Assembly (NCBI GenBank): GCA_015065505.1
Contig: SVQE01000026.1
Span: forward strand, 1 to 35,763
Origin: Oscillospiraceae bacterium
Lineage (GTDB): Bacteria; Bacillota; Clostridia; Oscillospirales; Acutalibacteraceae
DNA length: 35,763 bases
Reading direction: 5' to 3'
Shown one piece after another: positions 7,477-15,582 of the stretch. The notes under the pieces were generated by a model, which did no database searches, was not told the DNA's origin, and worked only from the letters and a program-made list of their open reading frames with translations. A program made the translations under genes and the position numbers. The first letter of the stretch is position 1. Each line of letters opens with the position of its first letter.

Positions 7477-8053
7477 CAAGCTGACGGATAACCCTTGCAG
7501 GAACTCCGCCTGCAATGCAGTTCGGCGGAATATCCTTATTTACAACCGCACCTGCTGCAATAATGCTGTTTTCGCCAACCGTAACGCCGCCGCAGATGAT
7601 CGCGCCCGAGCATATCCAGCAGTTTTTCTTAAGCGTTATCGGCTTTGCATATTCAAGGTCGTGAAAGCCGTCGGGGTATTTCTGATAGGTTCTTTCTTCC
7701 GGAAGAAAAGGGTGCATCGGGGTTGCAAGAGTAACGCTTGCGCCAATCCAGACATTATCCTCAAGCGTAATTTTTGCAACATCAAGGAAGGTACAGTTAT
7801 AATTAGCAAAGCAGCCCTTGCCAACGGTTATATTTTCGCCGTATTCGCAGTAAAACGGTGAAAAAACGGCAAAATCATTCTCCTTTGATGACGGAATGAG
7901 CTTGTTTAAAAGCTTCTGCTTTTTTGCATATCTTGTTAAAGGCGTTCTGTTGAATTTATCGCAGAGAGTAAGCCCCTTGATGTGATGCCTGTCTATTTCA
8001 GGGTTTTCGGGGTTATAAAGCCTGCCGCCTGTCATTCTTTCAAATTCTGTCAT
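7388..8053 (-). CDS. Maltose/galactoside O-acetyltransferase family protein (hexapeptide repeat)
   Basis: This 221-aa left-handed beta-helix acetyltransferase transfers acetyl from acetyl-CoA to a sugar. The N-terminal Mac domain (MTEFERMTGGRLYNP) is followed by hexapeptide repeats with ITVGKGCFANYNC, VWIGASVTLATPMHP (catalytic His) and ENSIIAAGAVVNKDIPPN, ending in GGVPARVIRQLDENDRMD. The tail after that (VWNTYIKNEIPLSKRDCGKRGK, residues about 200-221) is not clearly part of the fold and overlaps the truncated YdeI-like gene, so the true C-terminus may have been altered by a deletion. The ATG at 8053 is preferred; a GTG 12 bases upstream is also possible. The exact substrate is unknown. Confidence 0.85.
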   Translation of the reverse strand: MTEFERMTGGRLYNPENPEIDRHHIKGLTLCDKFNRTPLTRYAKKQKLLNKLIPSSKENDFAVFSPFYCEYGENITVGKGCFANYNCTFLDVAKITLEDNVWIGASVTLATPMHPFLPEERTYQKYPDGFHDLEYAKPITLKKNCWICSGAIICGGVTVGENSIIAAGAVVNKDIPPNCIAGGVPARVIRQLDENDRMDVWNTYIKNEIPLSKRDCGKRGK

Positions 8054-8080
8054 AGCTTTTCTCACAATGTTTCAGTTATT

Positions 8081-8109
8081 AAAAAAATGCCTCAAAAGAG
8101 GCATTTTTT
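8081..8109 (-). terminator. Terminator of fba
   Basis: AAAAATGCCTC and GAGGCATTTTT form an 11-bp stem with an AAAA loop, directly after the fba stop on the minus strand, with T-runs on both strands. It separates fba from the acetyltransferase. Confidence 0.85.
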
Positions 8110-8110
8110 A

Positions 8111-9052
8111 TTAGTCAAATGCGTGGCCTGATGAACCGAATACAACGTCAATCTTATGAGCAACAACCTCTTCAATGAGATTTCTTGCAGGAGTAAGATA
8201 CTGACGGGGGTCAAAGTGTGTCGGATTCTCTGCAAAGTGCTTTCTTAAAGCAGCTGTCATTGCAATTCTGATATCCGAGTCAACATTAACCTTGCAAACT
8301 GCCATTGAAGCAGCCTTTCTGAGCATATCCTCGGGAATGCCGATAGCGTCGGGCATTGAGCCGCCGAATTCGTTAATCATTTTGATGTGGTCCTGATTAA
8401 CAGAGCTTGCGCCGTGAAGAACAATCGGGAATTCGGGAAGCTGTTTGCCAACCTCTTCAAGAATGTCAAAACGAAGCTGGGGCTTCTGACCGGGCTTGAA
8501 TTTATAAGCGCCGTGGCTTGTTCCGATTGCAATAGCAAGTGAGTCAACGCCTGTTCTTGTTGCAAAATCATAAACCTCTTCGGGTCTTGTGTATGATTCG
8601 TTACCTGCTTCAACAACAACGTCATCCTCAACGCCTGCAAGTGTTCCGAGCTCACCCTCAACAACAACGCCGTGGTCGTGAGCATATTCAACAACCTGCT
8701 TTGTGAGCTTGATGTTTTCTTCATAGGGAAGTGAAGAACCGTCAATCATAACGGAAGTAAATCCGCCGTCAATACAGGATTTGCAGGTTTCAAAATCAGG
8801 ACCGTGGTCGAGATGAAGAGCAATCGGAAGTCCTGTTTCCTCTGCTGCAGCCTTAACCATAGCAACAAGATAACCGTGAGCAGCATATTTTCTTGCGCCT
8901 GATGAGCACTGAAGAATAACGGGAGCCTCAAGCTTCTGAGCTGCACGGGTGATACCCTGAACAATTTCCATATTGTTTACATTAAAAGCGCCGATGGCAT
9001 AGCCGCCTTCATAAGCTTTCTTAAACATTTCTGTGGTTGTTACAAGTGGCAT
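8111..9052 (-). CDS. fba: Class II fructose-1,6-bisphosphate aldolase
   Basis: The enzyme reversibly cleaves fructose-1,6-bisphosphate to dihydroxyacetone phosphate and glyceraldehyde-3-phosphate in glycolysis. The 313-aa zinc-dependent barrel shows the catalytic Asp82 and zinc ligand His83 in ALHLDHGPDFETC, Glu134 in EGELGTLAGVEDD, and zinc ligands His180 (GTSHGAYK) and His213 (VLHGASSV). AGGAG lies before the ATG and a good promoter is at 9095-9123. It stands alone between its promoter and a terminator. Codons are the frequent ones of the window, as for a highly expressed gene. Confidence 0.96.
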   Translation of the reverse strand: MPLVTTTEMFKKAYEGGYAIGAFNVNNMEIVQGITRAAQKLEAPVILQCSSGARKYAAHGYLVAMVKAAAEETGLPIALHLDHGPDFETCKSCIDGGFTSVMIDGSSLPYEENIKLTKQVVEYAHDHGVVVEGELGTLAGVEDDVVVEAGNESYTRPEEVYDFATRTGVDSLAIAIGTSHGAYKFKPGQKPQLRFDILEEVGKQLPEFPIVLHGASSVNQDHIKMINEFGGSMPDAIGIPEDMLRKAASMAVCKVNVDSDIRIAMTAALRKHFAENPTHFDPRQYLTPARNLIEEVVAHKIDVVFGSSGHAFD

Positions 9053-9094
9053 AATATTTTTCTCCTAACATTTTATTGGATTTTATCCTTTAGT

Positions 9095-9123
9095 ATTATA
9101 ATATATATTACATTATATTTCAA
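9095..9123 (-). promoter_or_regulatory. Predicted sigma-A promoter of fba
   Basis: Minus strand TTGAAA (9118-9123) and TATAAT (9095-9100) are spaced by 17 nt. The ribosome binding site and ATG follow about 45 nt downstream. Confidence 0.75.
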
Positions 9124-9130
9124 CAACTAT

Positions 9131-9349
9131 TTTAGGGCGGAGTGGTTCAACAGCTGAAGTAAAGAGGGTGCGTCTATTCGTGCGCCATGGGGACGCACCT
9201 CCGAACGCGCAACAAATAAGAATGGTTCGGTGGAGGAACGTCCCCGTGTGCTGTGAAGGGAACGCTCACAGTCGTCCGCCGATAATACAATCGGAACGAA
9301 GCGACCCGAAATTCATAATTCATAATTATTGATCGCTCGCAACTCGAAA
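9131..9349. repeat. Non-coding dispersed repeat patch
   Basis: There is no credible ORF here. Segment 9273-9313 matches 34713-34754 in inverted orientation (shared GAATTTCGGGTCGCT and GATTGTAT blocks). The patch also has GGGGACGCACC/CGTCCCCGTG pieces, two ATTCATAATT copies, and CTCGCAACTCGAAACT, which recurs at 18.33 kb. It separates the fba promoter region from the end of ribU. Confidence 0.6.
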
Positions 9350-9350
9350 C

Positions 9351-9962
9351 TTACTTGTTCTTTCCGTGCAAAATCGGTGAAAGGGGCTTATAAATCAGCA
9401 TTGAAATCGCTACAACCGCCAGTCCTTTTACAATAGTAAACGGCACATTAAATATTATCAAACCATCCGTTACGCTTGTAAGTGACGGCATAACCACTTT
9501 GTAAAGACCAAGTACAGCATTCTCAGGAAAACCGAGCACAGAATAATATAAAGGGTAAATAATAAAGTAATTTACAACCACACTGAATAGTCCCATTGTT
9601 ACTGCTCCTATTGCTCCTGCAATAAATGCGTTGCCCCTTGTCTTTTTTAATCTGTAGATATAGCCTGCAACTGCAGTAAAGCACGCTGCGAGTAAAAAGT
9701 TTGAAAGAGGACCTACAAAACTTGTCGCACCAATCGGAATATGGACAACATTTTTGATAAGTGAAATAATAACACCCGCAGCAGGTCCATATGCAAAGGC
9801 TCCTATTAATGCAGGCAAGTCGGAAAAGTCAAACTTCAGAAAGCTCGGCACTATCGGAATGCTGAACTCTAAAAATTGAAGTACAATGGATACTGCTGTA
9901 AGTATTCCGCTTCCGGCAATCATGCGTACATTAACTTTTGATTTTTTGTTTTCGTTTTTCAT
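9351..9962 (-). CDS. ribU: Riboflavin ECF transporter substrate-binding component RibU
   Basis: RibU is the membrane S-component that binds riboflavin and works with the shared EcfAA'T energy module, which is encoded elsewhere. The 203-aa protein has about six membrane helices, with the family's LEFSIPIVPSFLKFDFSD and the PALIGAFAYGPAAGVIISLIKN stretch (split across residues 50-71) and the later VVMPSLTSVTDGLIIFNVPF. The FMN riboswitch directly upstream confirms the riboflavin assignment. AGGGAG precedes the ATG. Confidence 0.94.
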   Translation of the reverse strand: MKNENKKSKVNVRMIAGSGILTAVSIVLQFLEFSIPIVPSFLKFDFSDLPALIGAFAYGPAAGVIISLIKNVVHIPIGATSFVGPLSNFLLAACFTAVAGYIYRLKKTRGNAFIAGAIGAVTMGLFSVVVNYFIIYPLYYSVLGFPENAVLGLYKVVMPSLTSVTDGLIIFNVPFTIVKGLAVVAISMLIYKPLSPILHGKNK

Positions 9963-9984
9963 AATAATCTTCTCCCTTTTTGGA

Positions 9985-10016
9985 GCAAAAGAGAACCCCG
10001 ACTTTTTAGTCGGGGT
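9985..10016 (-). terminator. Riboswitch expression-platform terminator before ribU
   Basis: ACCCCGACT and AGTCGGGGT (9995-10016) form a 9-bp stem followed on the minus strand by TCTCTTTT. It lies between the FMN aptamer and the ribU ribosome binding site, so FMN binding is expected to cause early termination. Confidence 0.75.
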
Positions 10017-10037
10017 GATATTGTTTTCACAATATAA

Positions 10038-10160
10038 TTTCTCTCGTCCGGACTATAACCGTCGGTTACGGAATTACACCGTATCAGTTCTTAAAATCGC
10101 TCATTTTAAGAAGTCGCAGACTTTAACTGCCGGTGGGGAATTGCACCCCGCCCCGAAATA
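10038..10160 (-). ncRNA. FMN riboswitch (RFN element)
   Basis: Read on the minus strand, the element has the conserved blocks TTCGGGGCGGGGTGCAATTC, CCCCACCGGC, GGTGTAATTCCGTAACCGAC and AGTCCGGACGAGAGAAA in the right order, with a variable hairpin between them (around 10086-10112). This is the standard RFN aptamer controlling riboflavin uptake or synthesis genes. Confidence 0.96.
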
Positions 10161-10194
10161 TTTTTATTAAACAGATATAATTATCTGCTAATTC

Positions 10195-10222
10195 ATTATA
10201 TAACGAATAGAGATTTTGTCAA
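10195..10222 (-). promoter_or_regulatory. Predicted sigma-A promoter of the FMN riboswitch-ribU transcript
   Basis: Minus strand TTGACA (10217-10222), a 16-nt spacer and TATAAT (10195-10200), about 30 nt before the aptamer. Confidence 0.8.
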
Positions 10223-10310
10223 TATTGGCTTACAGATAATAGAAAATGTAAAGAAAACCCAAAAAACTATACAAATTATTCAACTTATGTCTACTAAACT
10301 ACCCCTAAAT

Positions 10311-10339
10311 TTGACATAAAGGAAAAAATCTGTTATAAA
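10311..10339 (+). promoter_or_regulatory. Predicted extended -10 promoter of the secreted FnIII protein
   Basis: TTGACA (10311-10316), a 17-nt spacer and TATAAA (10334-10339) preceded by TGT (extended -10). A short inverted repeat GTTAC/GTAAC (10347-10362) sits around the transcript start and could be an operator. Confidence 0.7.
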
Positions 10340-10388
10340 CTTGAAAGTTACAAATCGGTAACAATTTATTACAAAAGGAGTAATCACT

Positions 10389-11507
10389 ATTAGTATCAGA
10401 GTAAAAGCAATTTCTGTTATCCTTTCAGTGATGTTTGTTTTCTCGGGTGCTGTTTTTGCATCAGCTGCACAAACAAACCCTGAACAGAGCAAAAATAACG
10501 ACTCTGCTTCTGCAAACATCAGCAAGGCTGTTGAAACTGATAATGTTTTCGGCGGCAGCGGCTTTGAAATCAATGTTGATAAAATTTCGGATAACAGCGC
10601 AACACTTAGCTGGAACAGCAAGGGTTTGCTTATCAGATATAGGGTTTGCAAATTCGATTCGCTGACAGGTAAATGGGAAGAATATGCCGAAACCGACGAA
10701 AACTTAATAGATATAAAAAATCTCAGTGCAAACACAGGTTATATGTTCTGCGTTTTCAATTCTGCAACTAACGACCCTCTCGGAGTTCAGGCGTTTAAAA
10801 CAGCAATAAAAAAACCTGCACTTAAAGTTAAAGAAAAATCCTCAAATATGATTGTTCTTTCTCTCGGAGAGCACTCAAAGAAGGAAACAGTTGTTATTTA
10901 CAGAAAAACCGCAGGCAAAAAATTCAAAAAGCTTGCCGAGGTTAAGGGAAAATCAAGCTATAAGGATAAAGACCTTAAAGGCAACACAACCTATTATTAT
11001 AAGGCAAAGGTTATAACAACTAAAAAGGGAAAGAAGCTTGAAAGCAAGTTTTCCAAAACAATTAAAGCAAAAACAGCGCTTAAAATGGGGCTTCCCTCAG
11101 TAAGCGGTAAAACAAAAACCTTTGCATATTATACTGCAGTAACTGCAAGAAGCTCACCGCAGTATAAGCTTTTAAACTCAAAGGAATGCACAACCGATGA
11201 AGAAACCGGAATAAGAATGTACGACGGCTGCTACTGCGTTGCACTCGGCTCTTACTACGGAACAAAAATCGGAACAAAATACAGAATAACCTTCTCAAAC
11301 GGAAACTCAATAAATGTTATTCTCTGCGACCAGAAGGCAAACCGCCACACCGATTCAAAGCATCAGTATGCGGTTAACAACAAGGACATTGTTGAGTTCT
11401 ATGTTCAGAAAAGTATGATGCCCAGAGCTATCAGAGGCAGGGGCAACTACGGCGTTCTTCCCCAGTTTTCGGGAAGCGTTGTAAGCATAGAAAAATATAT
11501 GGACTAA
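10389..11507 (+). CDS. Secreted fibronectin type III protein with C-terminal beta-barrel-like domain; apparent ATT start
   Basis: The 372-aa product starts with a full signal peptide (basic Arg/Lys, then a hydrophobic core ending in GAVFASAA) only if translation begins at the ATT at 10389, 8 nt after AAAAGGAG (10373-10380). No in-frame ATG, GTG or TTG lies between. A GTG at 10428 would drop the charged end of the signal and has no ribosome binding site. Next come two FnIII-like beta-sandwich domains (about 45-135 and 140-220) and a C-terminal domain (about 230-365) with AYYTAVTARSSPQYKLL, YDGCYCVALGSYYGTKIG and a VEFYV strand, resembling domains seen in clostridial surface proteins. The function is probably in the cell wall but is unknown. 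Confidence 0.75.
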   Translation: MSIRVKAISVILSVMFVFSGAVFASAAQTNPEQSKNNDSASANISKAVETDNVFGGSGFEINVDKISDNSATLSWNSKGLLIRYRVCKFDSLTGKWEEYAETDENLIDIKNLSANTGYMFCVFNSATNDPLGVQAFKTAIKKPALKVKEKSSNMIVLSLGEHSKKETVVIYRKTAGKKFKKLAEVKGKSSYKDKDLKGNTTYYYKAKVITTKKGKKLESKFSKTIKAKTALKMGLPSVSGKTKTFAYYTAVTARSSPQYKLLNSKECTTDEETGIRMYDGCYCVALGSYYGTKIGTKYRITFSNGNSINVILCDQKANRHTDSKHQYAVNNKDIVEFYVQKSMMPRAIRGRGNYGVLPQFSGSVVSIEKYMD

Positions 11508-11509
11508 GA

Positions 11510-11548
11510 AAAAGGCTTTTCACCCTTTGGGGCGAAAAGCCTTTTATT
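11510..11548 (+). terminator. Terminator after the secreted FnIII protein
   Basis: AAAAGGCTTTTC (11510-11521) pairs with GAAAAGCCTTTT (11534-11545), followed by ATTT. It starts within 3 bases of the stop codon. Confidence 0.85.
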
Positions 11549-11618
11549 TGGAATTATTATTGATAATATTTATAATATGTAATATAATTATCCTATATTA
11601 TTGATATGAGGTATGAAT

Positions 11619-13430
11619 ATGTTTATTTTATTGGCAACGCTTGTTGCATTTATAACGGCAGCAATAGATATTAAATTTTTCAGCAGCGAAAAGGGCGGAA
11701 AGAATTGCATACTGAAAACACTTAAAAATCTTGTTTTAGTTGATTTTCTTTCGCTCGGCGCAGCAAAATACATATTAAGGCTGCCCCATTTCTTAATTAC
11801 AGAGGGCTGCGAAGCAAAGCATTATATTCTTTTCTGCGTTGCATCAATTATTGTCGGCGCTGTTATGCTTGCAATATATGCTTTTGAAAAGAAATACTGC
11901 GTTCGCGAAGAGGAAAAAAGCAAAAAGGGCGCTATTGCTCTCAAGGTTATTTCAACTGTTTTGTTTTTCATAGGCTGTGTGCTTTTCTTTGCAACGATAT
12001 GGACGGGCGACACCTTCGGAAAGCTTACGGGCGACCAGATTGTTGTTAATATGCTCTCCCCAGCCGAGGGCTCTGATACAAGCACATATATAACGGTTGC
12101 CGAGGGACCCGTTTTCAGCACACTTTTATTCACAATAATCTTTGCATTTATCGATTTTTCAAAATTAAAGCTCATCATCAAAAACAAGACTCTTATTGCG
12201 GATAAGGCAAAGAGAATCTGCTGTTTTGTTCTTTCCGTTGCAGTGCTTATCGGCGCATTCAGCTTTGGCTACACAAAGTGCACGCTTTATAAAATCTATA
12301 ACGGCTATTTTGTTGAATCAACGGTGCTTGATGATATTTATGTAAATCCAAGAGAAACAAAAATAACCTTCCCCGAAAAGAAGAGAAATCTTATTCACAT
12401 ATATCTTGAATCCCTTGAAAACAGCTATTTTTCAAAGGATATCGGCGGATTTATGGAAATGAATCTCATGCCCGAGCTCGAGCAGCTTTCATACAGCGGC
12501 GTTGTTTTCTCAAATAACGAGGGCTTCTTCGGCGGACCGCTTGAAGCAACGGGAACTCAGTGGTCCTGCGCTTCAATGGTTAATCAGACAACGGGACTTC
12601 CGATGAAGATGCCTGCCGAAACGGATAGTTATGCAAACGATGAGGGCTTCCTTCCGGGCGCATATACAATTAACGATATTCTTCATGACCAGGGCTACGA
12701 GCAAACCCTTATGATTGGCGCTGATGCTGCATTCGGCGGACTTGACACCTACTACACAACCCACGGCGATGTTAAGGTTTTCGACTATTCCTATGCAAAG
12801 GAAAACGGCTTGATTCCCGAGGACTATTTAGTTTGGTGGGGCTATGAGGACGATAAGCTCTATGAGTTTGCAAAGGAAGAAATAACAAGGCTCTATGAAA
12901 CGGGCAAGCCGTTTAATTTCGCAATGGAAACTGCGGACACCCATATGCCAAACGGCTATCTCAGCGAAAATGCCGAAACGCCGTACGATAATCAGTATGC
13001 AAATGTTATTGCATACAGCACTTCCCAGGCGGTTGAGTTTATCAAGTGGATTCAGGCACAGCCGTTTTATGAGGATACAACCATTGTTATTATCGGCGAC
13101 CACATCAGTATGGAAACCAATTTCTTCAAGCACTACGGTTTTACCGACGATTATTTAAGAACTCAGTATAACTGCATTATCAATCCTGCACCGAGCGTTG
13201 CAAATCCGAGCGAGAAGGTTACAAGAAACCGCAAGTGGAGCAACTGGGATTACTTCCCGACAATTCTTGCGGCAATGGGCTGCGAAATCGAGGGCGACAG
13301 ACTCGGCGTCGGCACAAACCTTTTCAGCGGAAAAGAAACAATTTTTGAAGAAAAGGGCGTTGATTATATCAACAAGGAATTTGAAAAGAAAAGCCCTCTT
13401 TATAACAAAGAAATTTTCAAAGCAGAATAA
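11619..13430 (+). CDS. MdoB/LTA-synthase-like phosphoglycerol transferase (alkaline phosphatase superfamily)
   Basis: These membrane enzymes move phosphoglycerol units onto teichoic acids or glycans outside the cell. The 603-aa protein has about five N-terminal membrane helices (residues 1-230), then a sulfatase-fold domain with a metal-binding Glu in LIHIYLESLENSYFS, the likely catalytic Thr in EATGTQWSCASMVNQTTGLP, and IIGDHISME near the C-terminal metal site. The TQWSCASMV block is closer to MdoB/OpgB than to S. aureus LtaS. The ATG at 11619 is preferred because ATGAGG lies 7 nt upstream; the ATG at 11613 is too close to it. It ends at a shared terminator. Confidence 0.88.
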   Translation: MFILLATLVAFITAAIDIKFFSSEKGGKNCILKTLKNLVLVDFLSLGAAKYILRLPHFLITEGCEAKHYILFCVASIIVGAVMLAIYAFEKKYCVREEEKSKKGAIALKVISTVLFFIGCVLFFATIWTGDTFGKLTGDQIVVNMLSPAEGSDTSTYITVAEGPVFSTLLFTIIFAFIDFSKLKLIIKNKTLIADKAKRICCFVLSVAVLIGAFSFGYTKCTLYKIYNGYFVESTVLDDIYVNPRETKITFPEKKRNLIHIYLESLENSYFSKDIGGFMEMNLMPELEQLSYSGVVFSNNEGFFGGPLEATGTQWSCASMVNQTTGLPMKMPAETDSYANDEGFLPGAYTINDILHDQGYEQTLMIGADAAFGGLDTYYTTHGDVKVFDYSYAKENGLIPEDYLVWWGYEDDKLYEFAKEEITRLYETGKPFNFAMETADTHMPNGYLSENAETPYDNQYANVIAYSTSQAVEFIKWIQAQPFYEDTTIVIIGDHISMETNFFKHYGFTDDYLRTQYNCIINPAPSVANPSEKVTRNRKWSNWDYFPTILAAMGCEIEGDRLGVGTNLFSGKETIFEEKGVDYINKEFEKKSPLYNKEIFKAE

Positions 13431-13434
13431 TATT

Positions 13435-13481
13435 AAAGCAGAACCTAAGTTGCCCACCCTTTAGGTTCTGCTTTTTTTTTG
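13435..13481. terminator. Bidirectional terminator between convergent genes
   Basis: AAAGCAGAACCTAA and TTAGGTTCTGCTTT form a long stem with an 11-nt loop and a run of nine to ten T on the plus strand. It also serves the metallophosphoesterase gene on the minus strand. Confidence 0.85.
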
Positions 13482-13485
13482 AAGT

Positions 13486-14862
13486 TTAATCCTGTTCGTT
13501 GCTTACTGTTTCTTTAAGCGGACTTTCAACTGCGCCTTCAATCTCAGCCATATGGTGTTCCATATCAACGCTTTCCTTTTTATTTATCGGGGAATACTTA
13601 TCCTGATAATAGTTTTCGCCGACATTGTCGAAGCTTGAGTCGGGATGAACCGTAATAACGGTGCAGCCCCTCTGAAGTCCGTATTTATTAATTCCGCTGT
13701 ATGCAAGATAGTCTATTGAATATCCGTATGTAAGGCGAATGCCCTTATATTCAACGCAGAGGTTGTTCAGGTGGTCGTGGCCGAAGAAAACGCCCTGAGT
13801 GCCGTTTTCTCTGAACGCATCGAAAATGCCGTAGTTATATTTACTGCAGCAGATAGCCTCGTTGCCTTCGCCGATTTCGCCGTAAATATATTTAAGATTA
13901 TCCGTATCCTTGAAGCCTGCTTTTTTATATTCGTTGTATGCATCCATCATTTCAATCGGCGGAATGTGGAAGAAGGCAAGGGATTTCGGCTCTTCGCCTC
14001 CGTTTAATTCGGTTAATTCCTCAACCGTTTGCTTATACCATTCAACCTGGTCTGCGTGAATGCAGTCGTATTTCCATTTGATTCCGAGATAGTCGCCGTC
14101 GGTATATGAATGAGAGTCAAACACAAACAGGCTCTGGGTTATTTTGCCCTGACTGTTTTTAACATTTATAACATAGTTTCCGCAGCCGCTGACATCATCG
14201 GGTCCGCTGACGAAAAGGCAGTGAGGATAGGTCTTTTTATCCTGATAAATCGAAGAAATTGCATCCCTTGAATAGTAGGAATAAACCTCGGTGTCGTGGT
14301 TTCCGAAGGCAAGACACCAGTAAACGCCAAGCTTTTCCATCATCTGAGCAAAAAGCTTTGCGCTCTGCTTGTTATTAAATGTTCCTGCCGAATAGGGAAC
14401 GGGGAAGGCAACATCGCCCGTAACGATAACCAAATCGGGCTTTTCTGCAGTTACCATAGCGGCAACGGCGTTGAGCGCCATATTGTCGTTTTTAACGCTG
14501 AGCATACCGCCGCCGATATGCACATCGGTTATCTGAAGAATTTTGAAATCCCTGTCGGTTGTGAAGGTGTAGTAACCGTCTTCCTTTTCGGGCTTGAGCT
14601 GATTTTCATAAACAACCTTTTCTACGTTGTTTCTGACAAACGCATTGTTTGAGCGCAGAGAAACAACGTTAACAATGGCAAGAATAAAGGTTATCAGCGC
14701 GATTGCAAACACAATCCAGAACAGAACCTTTACAATTTTTCTGCGCCTGCTGCCGCGGTGCCGTCTTGATTTTTTCTTTTTATTATTGTTTTGTTCGTTT
14801 TTAGCCTGCTCATTAACCTCTTCGTTAAGCTTTTCGCTCATTTTTTCGTTTGATTCAGCCAT
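13486..14862 (-). CDS. Membrane-anchored metallophosphoesterase (calcineurin-like)
   Basis: The 458-aa protein has a highly charged cytoplasmic N-terminus (1-42, Glu/Lys/Arg-rich), one membrane helix (about 44-66) and an outer metallophosphoesterase domain with the classic motifs TDVHIG, VIVTGDVAF, AFGNHDTE, FFHIPP and FFGHDHLN. These supply the two-metal site. The family cleaves phosphoesters; fungal and bacterial members of this type are often called DUF/Mpe-like surface phosphoesterases, but the substrate is unknown. It lies 4 bp after the CDF-type transporter and is probably co-transcribed with it. A metal-dependent secreted enzyme beside a metal transporter is suggestive only. Confidence 0.88.
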   Translation of the reverse strand: MAESNEKMSEKLNEEVNEQAKNEQNNNKKKKSRRHRGSRRRKIVKVLFWIVFAIALITFILAIVNVVSLRSNNAFVRNNVEKVVYENQLKPEKEDGYYTFTTDRDFKILQITDVHIGGGMLSVKNDNMALNAVAAMVTAEKPDLVIVTGDVAFPVPYSAGTFNNKQSAKLFAQMMEKLGVYWCLAFGNHDTEVYSYYSRDAISSIYQDKKTYPHCLFVSGPDDVSGCGNYVINVKNSQGKITQSLFVFDSHSYTDGDYLGIKWKYDCIHADQVEWYKQTVEELTELNGGEEPKSLAFFHIPPIEMMDAYNEYKKAGFKDTDNLKYIYGEIGEGNEAICCSKYNYGIFDAFRENGTQGVFFGHDHLNNLCVEYKGIRLTYGYSIDYLAYSGINKYGLQRGCTVITVHPDSSFDNVGENYYQDKYSPINKKESVDMEHHMAEIEGAVESPLKETVSNEQD

Positions 14863-14866
14863 TATG

Positions 14867-15475
14867 TCACCTCTTGTCAGTGATTAAAAATTTTGATTCT
14901 TTTATAATGTTTTTTATTGCCGAAACCGTTATTGCAATTCCGCAGATAACTGCAAAAAAGCCGTCAACGGTTAGGTTTAAATTATTCAAAAGCATACCCA
15001 TAATTGCAAACAGCGTTATGAAGCAATCCAAAAAGCTGTCGAGCAGCAGCGCCCTGAAAATGGGCGAGGGCATTTTTTTGTTTATAAAATAGAAGAAAAC
15101 GCCTAAAAATATTTTCACGAATATTGTTGCAACAATAATAATCGTATATCGGGCGGAATATGAAATCGGAAGGGGATAGAGTATTCTGTCGACGCCGTTA
15201 AATATAAAGTATAAGCCGCAAACAGTTATAAAAATGCTTATAACAAAATCGGCAAGGCTTTGCGCTCTGTCGGATGCTTTCGAGTTCAGCTTAAGGCTTA
15301 ATGCTATTCCCGCGATTGCAATAACGCAGGCAAGGGTGTCGCCGAGATTATTAATTGAATCACAGTAAATTGCAAGTGCGTTTGAAGCAATGCCGATATA
15401 GAGCTTTATTAAAAATAAAACAAAATTAACAGCACAACCTGTTATTCCTGCCCATATTGCAGGTTTTTTAAGCAT
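14867..15475 (-). CDS. CDF (cation diffusion facilitator)-like transporter, membrane domain only
   Basis: CDF proteins exchange divalent metals for protons. This 202-aa protein has six predicted membrane helices and the two site-A motifs: N42xxxD46 in TM2 (SINNLGD) and D146xxxD150 in TM5 (LLLDSFLD). Zinc CDFs normally have His or Asp at the first position of each motif, so the Asn/Asp set suggests another metal, perhaps manganese. The cytoplasmic C-terminal ferredoxin-like domain (about 80-100 aa) is absent: the protein stops soon after TM6. The ATG at 15475 is chosen; a GTG three codons earlier is possible. It is 4 bp upstream of the metallophosphoesterase gene. Confidence 0.8.
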   Translation of the reverse strand: MLKKPAIWAGITGCAVNFVLFLIKLYIGIASNALAIYCDSINNLGDTLACVIAIAGIALSLKLNSKASDRAQSLADFVISIFITVCGLYFIFNGVDRILYPLPISYSARYTIIIVATIFVKIFLGVFFYFINKKMPSPIFRALLLDSFLDCFITLFAIMGMLLNNLNLTVDGFFAVICGIAITVSAIKNIIKESKFLITDKR

Positions 15476-15582
15476 AATAAACACCGTATATTTTCAGAAT
15501 TATTACCATTATAACATATTTGCTTTTATATTTCTATATAATAAATAACTTATTTTTGTGAATAATATAACGGGTGAATACT

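Noticed and set aside
9886-10170. 94-aa plus-strand ORF over the ribU start and FMN riboswitch
   Set aside because: The region is fully explained by the riboswitch and promoter on the other strand.
11822-12187. 121-aa ORF antisense to the MdoB-like gene
   Set aside because: It lies fully inside a strongly supported gene on the other strand and has no start signals; it arises from codon bias.
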